From the NCBI GenBank assembly GCA_964651395.1, contig CAZYXZ010000075.1:1-15634 (forward strand): a stretch of DNA of 15,634 nt, read 5' to 3'. Every line of letters starts with the position of its first letter. Position 1 is the first letter of the stretch. Of the stretch, positions 8,296 to 15,455 are shown piece by piece. The notes under the pieces are model-generated. The model saw nothing but the letters and a program-made list of their open reading frames with translations, had not been told where the DNA came from and searched no databases. Made by a program: the position numbers and the translations under genes. The DNA is from CAZYXZ01 sp964651395. Its GTDB lineage: Bacteria; Actinomycetota; Actinomycetes; BP-191.

Positions 8296-9060
8296 GTGGG
8301 TGTGCGTGACCTCGTCTACGCGTTCTACGAGCGCAGGCTGACGAAGGAGCTGCACGGCGCGCCGGTCCCGCGGCACGTCGGCGTCATCCTCGACGGCAAC
8401 CGCCGCTGGGCCCGCTCGATGGGCACGACCGCCCAGGCCGGGCACGCGCGCGGCGCCGACAAGATCGACGAGCTGCTCGACTGGTGCGAGCACGCCGGCG
8501 TCGAGGTCGTCACGCTGTGGCTGCTCTCGACCGACAACCTCTCGCGCTCGCCGGCCGAGCTCGGCCAGCTCATGGCGATCATCGAGCAGACCGTGCACGG
8601 TCTCGCGCAGCCCGAGCACTCGTGGCGGGTCAACCCCATGGGAGCGCTCGACCTGCTGCCCGACCAGACGGCCCGCGTCCTCAAGGACGCCGCCGACGCG
8701 ACGGCGACGAAGGACGGCCTGCTGGTCAACGTCGCCGTCGGCTACGGCGGGCGCCGGGAGAGCCCCGACGCGGTGCGCGCCCTGCGCGCCGAGCACGCCG
8801 CGCGCGCCACGACCATCGAGGACGTCGCCGCGGTGCTCGACGTCGAGCACATCGCCGAGCACCTCTACACGCGCGGGCAGCCCGACCCCGACCTCGTCAT
8901 CCGCACGTCCGGTGAGGTCCGCATGTCGGGGTTCCTGCTCTGGCAGAGCGCGCACTCGGAGTTCTACTTCTGCGACGCCTACTGGCCCGACTTCCGCCGG
9001 GTCGACTTCTTGCGCGCCCTGCGCTCCTACGCGCAGCGGCAGCGCCGGTTCGGCGGATGA
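8296..9060 (+). CDS. Short-chain cis-prenyltransferase (Z-isoprenyl diphosphate synthase, Rv1086-like)
   Basis: A 254-residue UppS-superfamily enzyme. Motifs are HVGVILDGNRRWA (27-39, with D33 as Mg/diphosphate ligand), STDNLSR (78-84), VGYGGRR (148-154), and IRTSGE (202-207) followed by FLLWQSAHSEFYF (213-225). The N-terminus (VYAFYERRL) and overall pattern resemble M. tuberculosis Rv1086, the Z,E-farnesyl diphosphate synthase, more than long-chain UppS. L76 replaces the small residue found in long-chain enzymes, consistent with a short C15-type product. D80 stands where E is usual. It condenses isopentenyl diphosphate onto an allylic primer, feeding polyprenyl-phosphate carrier synthesis. 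GTG 8296 follows pckG by 6 nt, with only a weak GAGGG upstream. Family call is firm; the product length is inferred. Confidence 0.9.
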   Translation: MGVRDLVYAFYERRLTKELHGAPVPRHVGVILDGNRRWARSMGTTAQAGHARGADKIDELLDWCEHAGVEVVTLWLLSTDNLSRSPAELGQLMAIIEQTVHGLAQPEHSWRVNPMGALDLLPDQTARVLKDAADATATKDGLLVNVAVGYGGRRESPDAVRALRAEHAARATTIEDVAAVLDVEHIAEHLYTRGQPDPDLVIRTSGEVRMSGFLLWQSAHSEFYFCDAYWPDFRRVDFLRALRSYAQRQRRFGG

Positions 9061-10283
9061 CCGACGTCACGCGCGACTACCTGCTGCTCGGCCTGCGCTT
9101 CGACCGGCTGGTCGAGGGCTTCGTCGACGCGTACTTCGGGGATCCCGCGCTGAAGCAGCAGGTGGCGGACGAGCCGACGCCCGACCCGCGCGATCTGGCC
9201 GTCGATGCGGCCCGGCTGCTGCGGGCGCTGCCGGACAGCGGGCTGGCCGCCGACCGCCGGCGATTCCTCGAGGGCCAGCTCACCGGGCTGGAGACGAGCG
9301 GGCGCAAGCTGGCCGGTGACGAGGTCGGATTCGTCGACGAGGTCGAGGCGTACTTCCAGGTGCGGCCCACGATGGGCGACCCGTCGGCGTACGACGCGGC
9401 GCACCACGAGCTCGGCGCGTTGCTGCCCGGCACCGGCTCGCTGCCCGAGCGGTACCAGGCGTACCGCCGCGCGGACGAGATCGACCCGTCGCGGCTCGAG
9501 GAGGCTGTGCGCGCGCTGTCGTCCGCGCTGCGTGATGTCACACGGTCGGCGTACCGGCTGCCCGAGGCCGAGGTCGTCGAGTACGAGGTCGTCACGAACC
9601 AGCCGTGGAGCGGGTTCAACTACTACCTCGGCGACTACCGCTCCCGGGTCGCCATCAACGCGGACCTGCCGATGCGGCTGGTCGACATCCCGCACCTGGT
9701 CGCTCACGAGTCGTATCCAGGTCACCACACGGAGCACTGCCGCAAGGAGCGGCTGCTGGTCGACGCCGCGAAGCAGGCGGAGCAATCGATCTTCCTGGTC
9801 AACACGCCGGAGTGCCTCATGGCCGAGGGGCTCGCCGACCTCGGCCTGCGCGCGTCGATCGGCGCGGGGTGGGGCTCGTGGGCGCAGGAGGTGTACGCCG
9901 ACCTGGGCCTGCGCTTCGACGGCGAACGCGCGGAGCGCATCGCCATGGTGACGTCCGCGCTGAACACGGTGCGTCAGGACGCGGCGCTGATGCTGCACGA
10001 CCAGGGCCGCTCAGAGGACGAGGTCGTCGACTACCTGCGCAGCTGGGCACTGCTGCCCGAGGAGCGGGCGCGCAAGTCCCTCGGCTTCCTGACGTCGCCG
10101 CTGTGGCGGGCCTACACGTCCACCTACGTGGAGGGGCACGCGCTGCTCTCGGCGTGGCTGGACGCCGGTGTGCCGGCCAGCGCCTCGCACCAGGTGGAGC
10201 GGGCCGAGACCCAGGCTCGCTTCGCACGGCTCCTCGACGAGCCGCTCACCCCGGGCGCGATCGCCCTGGAGCTCGCCGCCTGA
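9057..10283 (+). CDS. DUF885 family protein, probable metallopeptidase
   Basis: A 408-residue soluble protein of the DUF885 family. The hallmark HESYPGHH (217-224) holds the likely zinc-binding histidines and catalytic glutamate, and AEG near E257 supplies a plausible third ligand. A WSGFNYYLGDY segment (around 184-194) and a C-terminal helix-rich part (YVEGHALLSAWLDAG, about 363-377) are also family-like. No signal peptide is visible, so it is probably cytoplasmic, unlike secreted DUF885 proteins. Its ATG overlaps the prenyltransferase stop (ATGA 9057-9060), so translation is likely coupled. Peptidase or esterase-like activity is expected from the motif; the substrate is unknown. The link with pckG and the prenyltransferase is not understood. 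Confidence 0.85.
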   Translation: MTDVTRDYLLLGLRFDRLVEGFVDAYFGDPALKQQVADEPTPDPRDLAVDAARLLRALPDSGLAADRRRFLEGQLTGLETSGRKLAGDEVGFVDEVEAYFQVRPTMGDPSAYDAAHHELGALLPGTGSLPERYQAYRRADEIDPSRLEEAVRALSSALRDVTRSAYRLPEAEVVEYEVVTNQPWSGFNYYLGDYRSRVAINADLPMRLVDIPHLVAHESYPGHHTEHCRKERLLVDAAKQAEQSIFLVNTPECLMAEGLADLGLRASIGAGWGSWAQEVYADLGLRFDGERAERIAMVTSALNTVRQDAALMLHDQGRSEDEVVDYLRSWALLPEERARKSLGFLTSPLWRAYTSTYVEGHALLSAWLDAGVPASASHQVERAETQARFARLLDEPLTPGAIALELAA

Positions 10284-10509
10284 CCGTCTCGCTCACCGAC
10301 TGTTCACGCGGGTGGGCGTGTCGCTGCCGAGTACGCCGGACCGCTCGCCGTACCGTCGTCGGTGGTGGCCCGGCACTACCGCCGGTCCGCCCACGGGAGG
10401 CCCGGACACGTTGCCGACGCAACGAGGGGGGCCGGGTTCCCGGTCCTCGCGGGCCGAGACCCGGAATCCGTCTCGCACGGGGCGTTCAGCTGCCCCTGGG
10501 GGTTCGTCC
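10284..10509 (+). promoter_or_regulatory. Intergenic leader of phoH with several hairpins
   Basis: No gene is seen in these 226 nt. Stems found by eye are GGTGGTG/CACTACC (10361-10380, one wobble pair), CGGG-AGG-CCCG (10394-10404), CGTTGC-CGAC-GCAACG (10409-10424), and a nested pair CCGGGT/ACCCGG (10432-10464) around CGGTCC/GGGCCG (10441-10456). Last is GGGGC/GCCCC (10479-10496). The first could terminate the pckG operon. A weak ribosome site, GGGGG (10498-10502), lies 7 nt before ATG 10510. A possible -10 box TACCGT lies at 10351-10356. It matches no riboswitch class I know. Confidence 0.45.
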
Positions 10510-11871
10510 ATGGCGTCCAGCCCCAAGCCGGCCACCAGCACCTCGGCAGCCACCACATCGGCCAAGCGTCGCAGGGTTGCGGCGGGCCGCACGTTTGTCA
10601 TCGACACCAGCGTCCTGCTCTCCGATCCGCGCGCGCTGCTCCGCTTCGCCGAGCACGAGGTCGTCCTGCCGGTCGTCGTCATCTCCGAGCTGGAGGGCAA
10701 GCGCGACCACCCCGAGCTGGGCTGGTTCGCGCGCACCTCGCTGCGGTTGCTCGACGATCTGCGGATCGAGCACGAGCGGCTGGACCAGCCGATGGTGGTC
10801 AGCGACGAGGGCGGCACCCTGCGAGTCGAGCTCAACCACGCCGACCCGCGCATCCTGCCGCTGGGTTTCCGCGCCGACGACCAGGACGGTCGCATCCTCG
10901 CTGTCGCCCTCAACCTCGCGGCCGAGGGCGCCAACGTCACGCTGGTCTCCAAGGACCTGCCCCTGCGCGTGAAAGCGGCCAGCGTCGGGCTGCGCTCCGA
11001 GGAGTACCGCGCCGAGCTGGCCATCGACAACGGCTGGACCGGGATGGCCGAGCTCGAGCTCACCCAGGGCGAGCTCGACGCGCTGTACGCCGACGAACAC
11101 GCCGAGATCCCGGCGGCGGCCGAGCTGCCCTGCCACACCGGGCTGGTCCTGCTCGGCGGCCGGTCGAGCGCACTCGGTCGGGTGCTACCCGACAAGAGCG
11201 TGCGACTGGTGCGCGGCGACCGCGACGCGTTCGGGCTGCACGGCCGCAGCGCCGAGCAGCGCATCGCGCTCGACATCCTCCTCGACCCCGACGTCGGCAT
11301 CGTGTCCCTCGGCGGACGCGCAGGCACCGGCAAGAGCGCGTTGGCGCTCTGCGCCGGACTGGAGGCCGTCCTCGAGCGTCGCCAGCACCGCAAGCTCGTC
11401 GTGTTCCGGCCCCTGTACGCCGTCGGTGGCCAGGACCTCGGGTACCTGCCTGGCAACGAGGGCGAGAAGATGCAGCCCTGGGCGCAGGCCGTCTTCGACA
11501 CGCTCGGCGCCCTCGTCGCGCAGGAGGTCGTCGACGAGGTGGTCGAGCGCGGGATCCTCGAGGTGCTGCCACTGACCCACATCCGCGGCCGCAGCCTGCA
11601 CGACTCGTTCGTCGTCGTCGACGAGGCGCAGTCCTTGGAGCGGGGCGTGCTGCTCACCGTGCTGAGCCGGATCGGCGCGGGCAGCCGTGTCGTCCTGACC
11701 CACGACATCGCACAGCGTGACAACCTCCGCGTCGGCCGGCACGACGGCGTCGCGGTGGTCATCGAGTCGCTCAAGGGCCACCCGCTGTTCGCCCATGTCA
11801 CCTTGACCAGGTCCGAACGATCACCGATCGCGGCACTGGTCACCGAGCTGCTCGGCGACATCGCGGTCTAG
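10510..11871 (+). CDS. PIN domain-PhoH ATPase (PhoH2-like)
   Basis: A 453-residue two-domain protein. After a disordered, basic N-terminus (1-27) comes a PIN nuclease domain with acidic residues D32 (VIDTSVLL), E60 (ISELEGK) and D123/D126 (ADDQDGRIL). The PhoH-type ATPase follows, with Walker A GGRAGTGKS (268-276), Walker B VVVDEAQ (368-374) and THDIAQRDN (397-405), a typical PhoH sensor motif. In mycobacteria this architecture (PhoH2, Rv1095) is an RNA helicase and RNase, often acting as a toxin-like partner. Upstream GTG codons in the same open frame are rejected because ATG 10510 is where the coding pattern begins, with a weak GGGGG site 7 nt before it. A small antitoxin gene upstream is not visible. 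Cytoplasmic. Confidence 0.93.
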   Translation: MASSPKPATSTSAATTSAKRRRVAAGRTFVIDTSVLLSDPRALLRFAEHEVVLPVVVISELEGKRDHPELGWFARTSLRLLDDLRIEHERLDQPMVVSDEGGTLRVELNHADPRILPLGFRADDQDGRILAVALNLAAEGANVTLVSKDLPLRVKAASVGLRSEEYRAELAIDNGWTGMAELELTQGELDALYADEHAEIPAAAELPCHTGLVLLGGRSSALGRVLPDKSVRLVRGDRDAFGLHGRSAEQRIALDILLDPDVGIVSLGGRAGTGKSALALCAGLEAVLERRQHRKLVVFRPLYAVGGQDLGYLPGNEGEKMQPWAQAVFDTLGALVAQEVVDEVVERGILEVLPLTHIRGRSLHDSFVVVDEAQSLERGVLLTVLSRIGAGSRVVLTHDIAQRDNLRVGRHDGVAVVIESLKGHPLFAHVTLTRSERSPIAALVTELLGDIAV

Positions 11872-11873
11872 TG

Positions 11874-11911
11874 CGGCGGAGTCTGTCCGTGGGGACCGCT
11901 AGGCTCCGCCG
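11874..11911. promoter_or_regulatory. Inverted repeat with embedded -10 box between phoH and the ABC genes
   Basis: CGGCGGAG (11874-11881) pairs with CTCCGCCG (11904-11911), with an inner GTCC-GTGG-GGAC stem. It starts 2 nt after the phoH stop and could terminate that gene. The TAGGCT box (11900-11905) of the next gene overlaps the right arm, so the DNA could also be an operator. Confidence 0.45.
11900..11905 (+). promoter_or_regulatory. Candidate -10 box (TAGGCT) for the ABC transporter operon
   Basis: TAGGCT ends 8 nt before GTG 11914, a leaderless spacing, and there is no ribosome site. Confidence 0.45.
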
Positions 11912-11913
11912 AC

Positions 11914-13008
11914 GTGACTCCTACTGCAGCCAAGAAGGCACCCGCGAAGAAGCCGGCAGCCAAGAAGGCGCCGGCTAAGAAGGCACCGGCTAAGAAGGCA
12001 CCGGGCGCGACAGCGGCGTCGAAGCGCACGGCGGCCAAGCCGAGTGGGCCGCCGGCGATCGAGGCGATCGGGCTGACCCGCTCGTTCAAGGGCGGCGTGG
12101 ACGCGGTCCGCGGCGTCGACCTCACCGTGCAGCCCGGCGAGATCTTCGGCTTCCTCGGGCCCAACGGGGCGGGGAAGTCGACGACCATCCGCATGCTCTG
12201 CACCCTGCTGCCGCCGACCGGCGGCACGGCGAAGGTGCTCGGCTTCGACGTCACGAAGCAGCAGGCCCAGATCCGCAAGCGGATCGGGGTCGCGCTCCAG
12301 GAGGCCGGGCTCGACCCGCTGCAGACCGGGCGCGAGCTCCTTCGGCTCCAGTCCGCGCTCTACGGCCTGCCCGACCCCGACAAGCGGGCCACCGAGCTGC
12401 TCGAGCTGCTCGGGCTCACCGATGCGGCGGACCGCCGTACCAAGACCTACTCCGGCGGCATGAAGCGCCGCCTCGACCTGGCCACCGGGCTCGTGCACCA
12501 GCCGGACGTGCTCTTCCTCGACGAGCCGACCACTGGCCTGGACCCCGCGTCCCGTGTCGACGTCTGGAACGAGGTGCGCGAGATCAACGGCCGCGGCACC
12601 ACGATCTTCCTGACCACGCAGTACCTCGAGGAGGCCGACAACCTCTGCGACCGGATCGCCATCATCGACGGCGGCCTGCTCGTCGCCGAGGGCACACCCG
12701 CGGAGCTCAAGGCCGAGATCGGCGTCGACGTCGTGCATATCAGTCTCGGTGCGGCCGACGCCGCCGCGACGCAGCAGGCGATCGGCCGGCTGCCCGGCCT
12801 GCGCAAGGTGGTCGCCGACCGGGGCGCGGTCGACCTGCACATCGAGGACGGGGCCGCGGCAGTGCCGATCCTGCTGCGCACGCTCGAACGCAAGGGGATC
12901 TCCGTCGGCGCCGTCTCGGTCAGCCGCCCGACGCTCGACGACGTGTTCCTGCAGGCCACGGGTCGTCGCCTCGACGTCACGGACGAGCAGCAGAAGGAGG
13001 ACGAATGA
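11914..13008 (+). CDS. ABC transporter ATP-binding protein, DrrA type, with Lys/Ala/Pro N-terminal tail
   Basis: A 364-residue protein. Residues 5-45 form a tail of KKAPA/AKK repeats like bacterial histone-H1-like proteins, not normal for this family. The ABC domain then shows Walker A GPNGAGKST (82-90), Q-loop Q129 (ALQEAGLDP), signature YSGGMKRRL (179-187), Walker B VLFLDEPT (199-206) and TTQYLEEAD (234-242). The usual switch His is Gln236, as commonly seen in DrrA-type exporters. A C-terminal regulatory segment (about 270-355) ends in TLDDVFLQATGR, typical of DrrA. It drives export by the permease encoded next (ATGA overlap); the substrate could be a drug or lipid. GTG 11914 is almost forced: there is no other ATG, GTG or TTG before the ABC domain. 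Confidence 0.93.
   Translation: MTPTAAKKAPAKKPAAKKAPAKKAPAKKAPGATAASKRTAAKPSGPPAIEAIGLTRSFKGGVDAVRGVDLTVQPGEIFGFLGPNGAGKSTTIRMLCTLLPPTGGTAKVLGFDVTKQQAQIRKRIGVALQEAGLDPLQTGRELLRLQSALYGLPDPDKRATELLELLGLTDAADRRTKTYSGGMKRRLDLATGLVHQPDVLFLDEPTTGLDPASRVDVWNEVREINGRGTTIFLTTQYLEEADNLCDRIAIIDGGLLVAEGTPAELKAEIGVDVVHISLGAADAAATQQAIGRLPGLRKVVADRGAVDLHIEDGAAAVPILLRTLERKGISVGAVSVSRPTLDDVFLQATGRRLDVTDEQQKEDE
11926..12003 (+). repeat. 15-bp tandem repeats encoding KKAPA units
   Basis: Units close to aagaaggcaccggct recur, with the last copies nearly identical (around 11975-12003), giving the Lys-Lys-Ala-Pro-Ala pattern of the ABC protein tail. Slippage within this tract could change tail length. Confidence 0.7.
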
Positions 13009-13769
13009 GCGCCCTGTGGATGCTCTCGAAGCGGTCGGTGGTCAACGCCTGGCGTACGCCCGAGGGCGTCATCCCGATGCTGTTCATCTCGGTCTTCTTC
13101 CTGGTGGTCAACACCGGCTCGCTGGGCAAGGCGTTCAACGAGCAGACGCCCTGGCTGCACGGGAACAACTACCTGAGCTTCCAGATCCCCGTCTCGCTGC
13201 TGTTCGTGGTGACCGCGGCCGGGGGTGTCGCCGGCTTCTCGATGGTGACCGACATCGAGAACGGCTACTTCGACAAGCTGCTGCTCGCGCCGATCAAGCG
13301 CACGTCGCTGATGCTCGGCCAGTTCGCGGCCGGGTTCATGCTCTCGATCGTCCAGAGCGCCTTCATCATCGGCCTGTCCTACGTCCTCGGCGGCCGGATC
13401 GACTCGGGCCTTCCTGGCATCCTGCTGCTCGTTCTCCTGGCCTCGCTCTTCGGCGTGGCCTACGCCGGCATCGGTCAGCTCATCGCCCTCAAGACCCGCA
13501 ACTACCAGGCCGTGAACATGTCGTCGCTCATCTTCTTCCCACTGCTGTTCATGGCCCCGGCGGCCCTGCCCAGGGACGAGATGCAGGGGTGGCTCGAGAC
13601 GGCCGCGACGTACAACCCGGTGAGCTACGTCATGGAGGGCCTGCGCTCCGCCGTCCTCCATCCCGACCTGCGGTGGGGAGAGCTCGGCCTCGCGCTGCTG
13701 GTCACCGTCGTGATCGGTGCGGTCCTGACGACGTTCACCGTGCGCTCCCTGGCGACATACGAGCGGTAG
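13005..13769 (+). CDS. ABC-2 type transporter permease, DrrB type
   Basis: A 254-residue membrane protein with about six helices (around 22-36, 58-77, 105-128, 138-158, 172-186 and 224-246). The segment MVTDIENGYFDKLLLAPIKR (about 81-100) is the conserved cytoplasmic coupling motif of ABC-2 permeases: a membrane helix, then the E-x-G-x-x-x-x-L-L-x-A-P pattern. NPVSYVMEGLR before the last helix is also typical. It overlaps the ATPase gene by ATGA (13005-13008), so the two are translationally coupled and form one exporter. The substrate cannot be read from sequence. A gap of 36 nt follows before the UbiB-like gene, with no terminator seen. Confidence 0.92.
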   Translation: MSALWMLSKRSVVNAWRTPEGVIPMLFISVFFLVVNTGSLGKAFNEQTPWLHGNNYLSFQIPVSLLFVVTAAGGVAGFSMVTDIENGYFDKLLLAPIKRTSLMLGQFAAGFMLSIVQSAFIIGLSYVLGGRIDSGLPGILLLVLLASLFGVAYAGIGQLIALKTRNYQAVNMSSLIFFPLLFMAPAALPRDEMQGWLETAATYNPVSYVMEGLRSAVLHPDLRWGELGLALLVTVVIGAVLTTFTVRSLATYER

Positions 13770-13805
13770 GGACTGATCCACCGGCCACCTGGGTAACTCC
13801 TGTGC

Positions 13806-15455
13806 ATGTCGATCTCGCTCCGCCCTGACCACCTTGTCCGCTACAAGGACCTGGCGCGCCTGTTCCTGAAGTACGCACGTTCCGACGTCGTCGACCAGGC
13901 CGGTCTGGACGAGCTGGACCGAGACGAGCTCGACCCGGGCGCGACGGGGACCGCGGAGGAGCTGGCCACCGACCTCGAGCGGCTCGGCCCGACGTACATC
14001 AAGCTCGGCCAGCTGCTGTCCACGCGAGCGGACCTGCTCCCGCCGCCGTACCTCGAGGCGCTGTCGCGGCTCCAGGACGGTGTGGAGCCGTTCGGCTTCG
14101 CCGAGGTCGAGCAGATCGTCGAGGAGGAGCTCGGCGTCCGGCTGTCCCGGGCGTTCGCGTTCTTCGACAACGTGCCGCTCGCATCCGCCTCTCTGGGCCA
14201 GGTCCACCGCGCCACGCTGCGCGACGGCCGCGAGGTGGCGGTCAAGGTCCAGCGGCCGGGCATCCGCGACAGCATCCGCAGCGACCTGGAAGCGCTGACC
14301 GAGCTGGCGCAGTTCGCCGACAAGCACACGCGCGCCGGCCGTCGCTATGGCTTCGCGGACCTGGTCGCGCAGTTCCGCACGTCGATTCTCCGCGAACTCG
14401 ACTACGAGCAGGAGGCTCGCAACCTGCAGACGCTCGGCGCGAACCTGGCCGGCTTCGACCGCATCCGCGTTCCGCAGCCGATCCTCGACTTCACCACGCA
14501 CCGGGTGCTCACGATGGAGTTCGTCGGCGGGCGCAAGCTGACCAGCATCGGGCCGCTCGCGCAGCTCGAGCTCGACGGACCGGTGCTGGCCGACCAGCTG
14601 CTCGGCGCCTACCTCAAGCAGATCCTCGTCGACGGCTTCTTCCACGCGGACCCGCACCCGGGCAACGTCTTCCTTACCGAGGACGGCCATATCGCGCTCA
14701 TCGACCTCGGCATGGTCGGCCGCGTCCCCGTGGCGACGCAGGAGCGGCTGCTCAAGCTGCTGCTCGCCGTGAGCGAAGGCCGCGGCGACGAGGTCGCCCG
14801 CGAGCTGCGCGCGCTTGCCGACCAGGTGGAGGACACCGACGATGCGGCCTTCCGCCGCGCGGTCGGTGAGATCGTCGCCGAGCACCAGGGCCTGGCCATG
14901 GCCGAGATCAGTGCGGGATCGGTCGTGCTGCGGCTCGCGAAGGCCAGTGCGGACAGCGGGCTTCGCCCGCCCCCAGAGCTGTCGATGCTGGGACGCGCCC
15001 TGCTGGCGCTGGACGAGGTGACCCGGACACTCGACCCGCACTTCGAGCCGGATGCCGCTGTCCAGCGGCACGCGGCGGAGCTGCTCCGCCAGCGCATGAC
15101 CGAAGGCACCTCGCAGGGCAACGTGGTCACGTCGCTGCTCGAGGCGAAGGAGTTCGTCGAGCAGCTGCCTGGGCGGGTGAACCGGGTGATGGACGCCCTC
15201 GCGGAGGGCGAGCTGAAGCTCAACGTCCGCGGCATCGACGAGCGCGAGCTGATGCGCGGGATCCAGAAGCTGGCCAACCGACTCACCGCAGGCATGGTCA
15301 TCGCGGCGCTCATCATCGGTGCGGCGATGCTGACGCAGGTGTACCCGGTGCTGGCCACGGCGTTCTTCGTCGTTGCGGCCGGGCTCGGCTTCCTCCTGCT
15401 GGTGAGCATCTGGCAGAGCGACCGGTCGACCCGGCACCAGCGGCCGCGGGGATAG
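13806..15455 (+). CDS. ABC1/UbiB/AarF family atypical kinase
   Basis: A 549-residue member of the ABC1 (UbiB/ADCK) atypical kinase family. The family-specific KxGQ motif is YIKLGQLLSTRADLLP (K66-Q69). The Ala-rich nucleotide loop is ASASLGQV (126-133), the lysine is in VAVKVQRPG (K147), ELDYEQEA (197-204) is the ExD-type motif, the catalytic loop is HADPHPGN (280-287), and the metal motif is DLGMVG (300-305). Two C-terminal membrane helices (about 497-540) anchor it. In other bacteria the family supports quinone (ubiquinone) biosynthesis or lipid metabolism; in an actinobacterium it may act on menaquinone or membrane lipids. ATG 13806 has no ribosome site; a weak TAACTC lies 6 nt upstream. 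The stop abuts the convergent fumarase stop. Biochemical role uncertain. Confidence 0.93.
   Translation: MSISLRPDHLVRYKDLARLFLKYARSDVVDQAGLDELDRDELDPGATGTAEELATDLERLGPTYIKLGQLLSTRADLLPPPYLEALSRLQDGVEPFGFAEVEQIVEEELGVRLSRAFAFFDNVPLASASLGQVHRATLRDGREVAVKVQRPGIRDSIRSDLEALTELAQFADKHTRAGRRYGFADLVAQFRTSILRELDYEQEARNLQTLGANLAGFDRIRVPQPILDFTTHRVLTMEFVGGRKLTSIGPLAQLELDGPVLADQLLGAYLKQILVDGFFHADPHPGNVFLTEDGHIALIDLGMVGRVPVATQERLLKLLLAVSEGRGDEVARELRALADQVEDTDDAAFRRAVGEIVAEHQGLAMAEISAGSVVLRLAKASADSGLRPPPELSMLGRALLALDEVTRTLDPHFEPDAAVQRHAAELLRQRMTEGTSQGNVVTSLLEAKEFVEQLPGRVNRVMDALAEGELKLNVRGIDERELMRGIQKLANRLTAGMVIAALIIGAAMLTQVYPVLATAFFVVAAGLGFLLLVSIWQSDRSTRHQRPRG

Noticed and set aside
10284..10509. Known riboswitch (cobalamin, ydaO/c-di-AMP or similar) before phoH
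   Set aside because: The conserved core sequences of those classes, as I know them, are not present; only unnamed hairpins are supported.
10293..11861. A 522-residue minus-strand frame over phoH
   Set aside because: Ser/Arg/Thr-rich shadow of the PIN-PhoH gene, without motifs or a ribosome site.
12447..15437. A 996-residue minus-strand open frame
   Set aside because: It is antisense to the ABC and UbiB-like genes, whose motifs are intact. Long antisense frames are expected at this GC content, and its protein has no recognisable domain.
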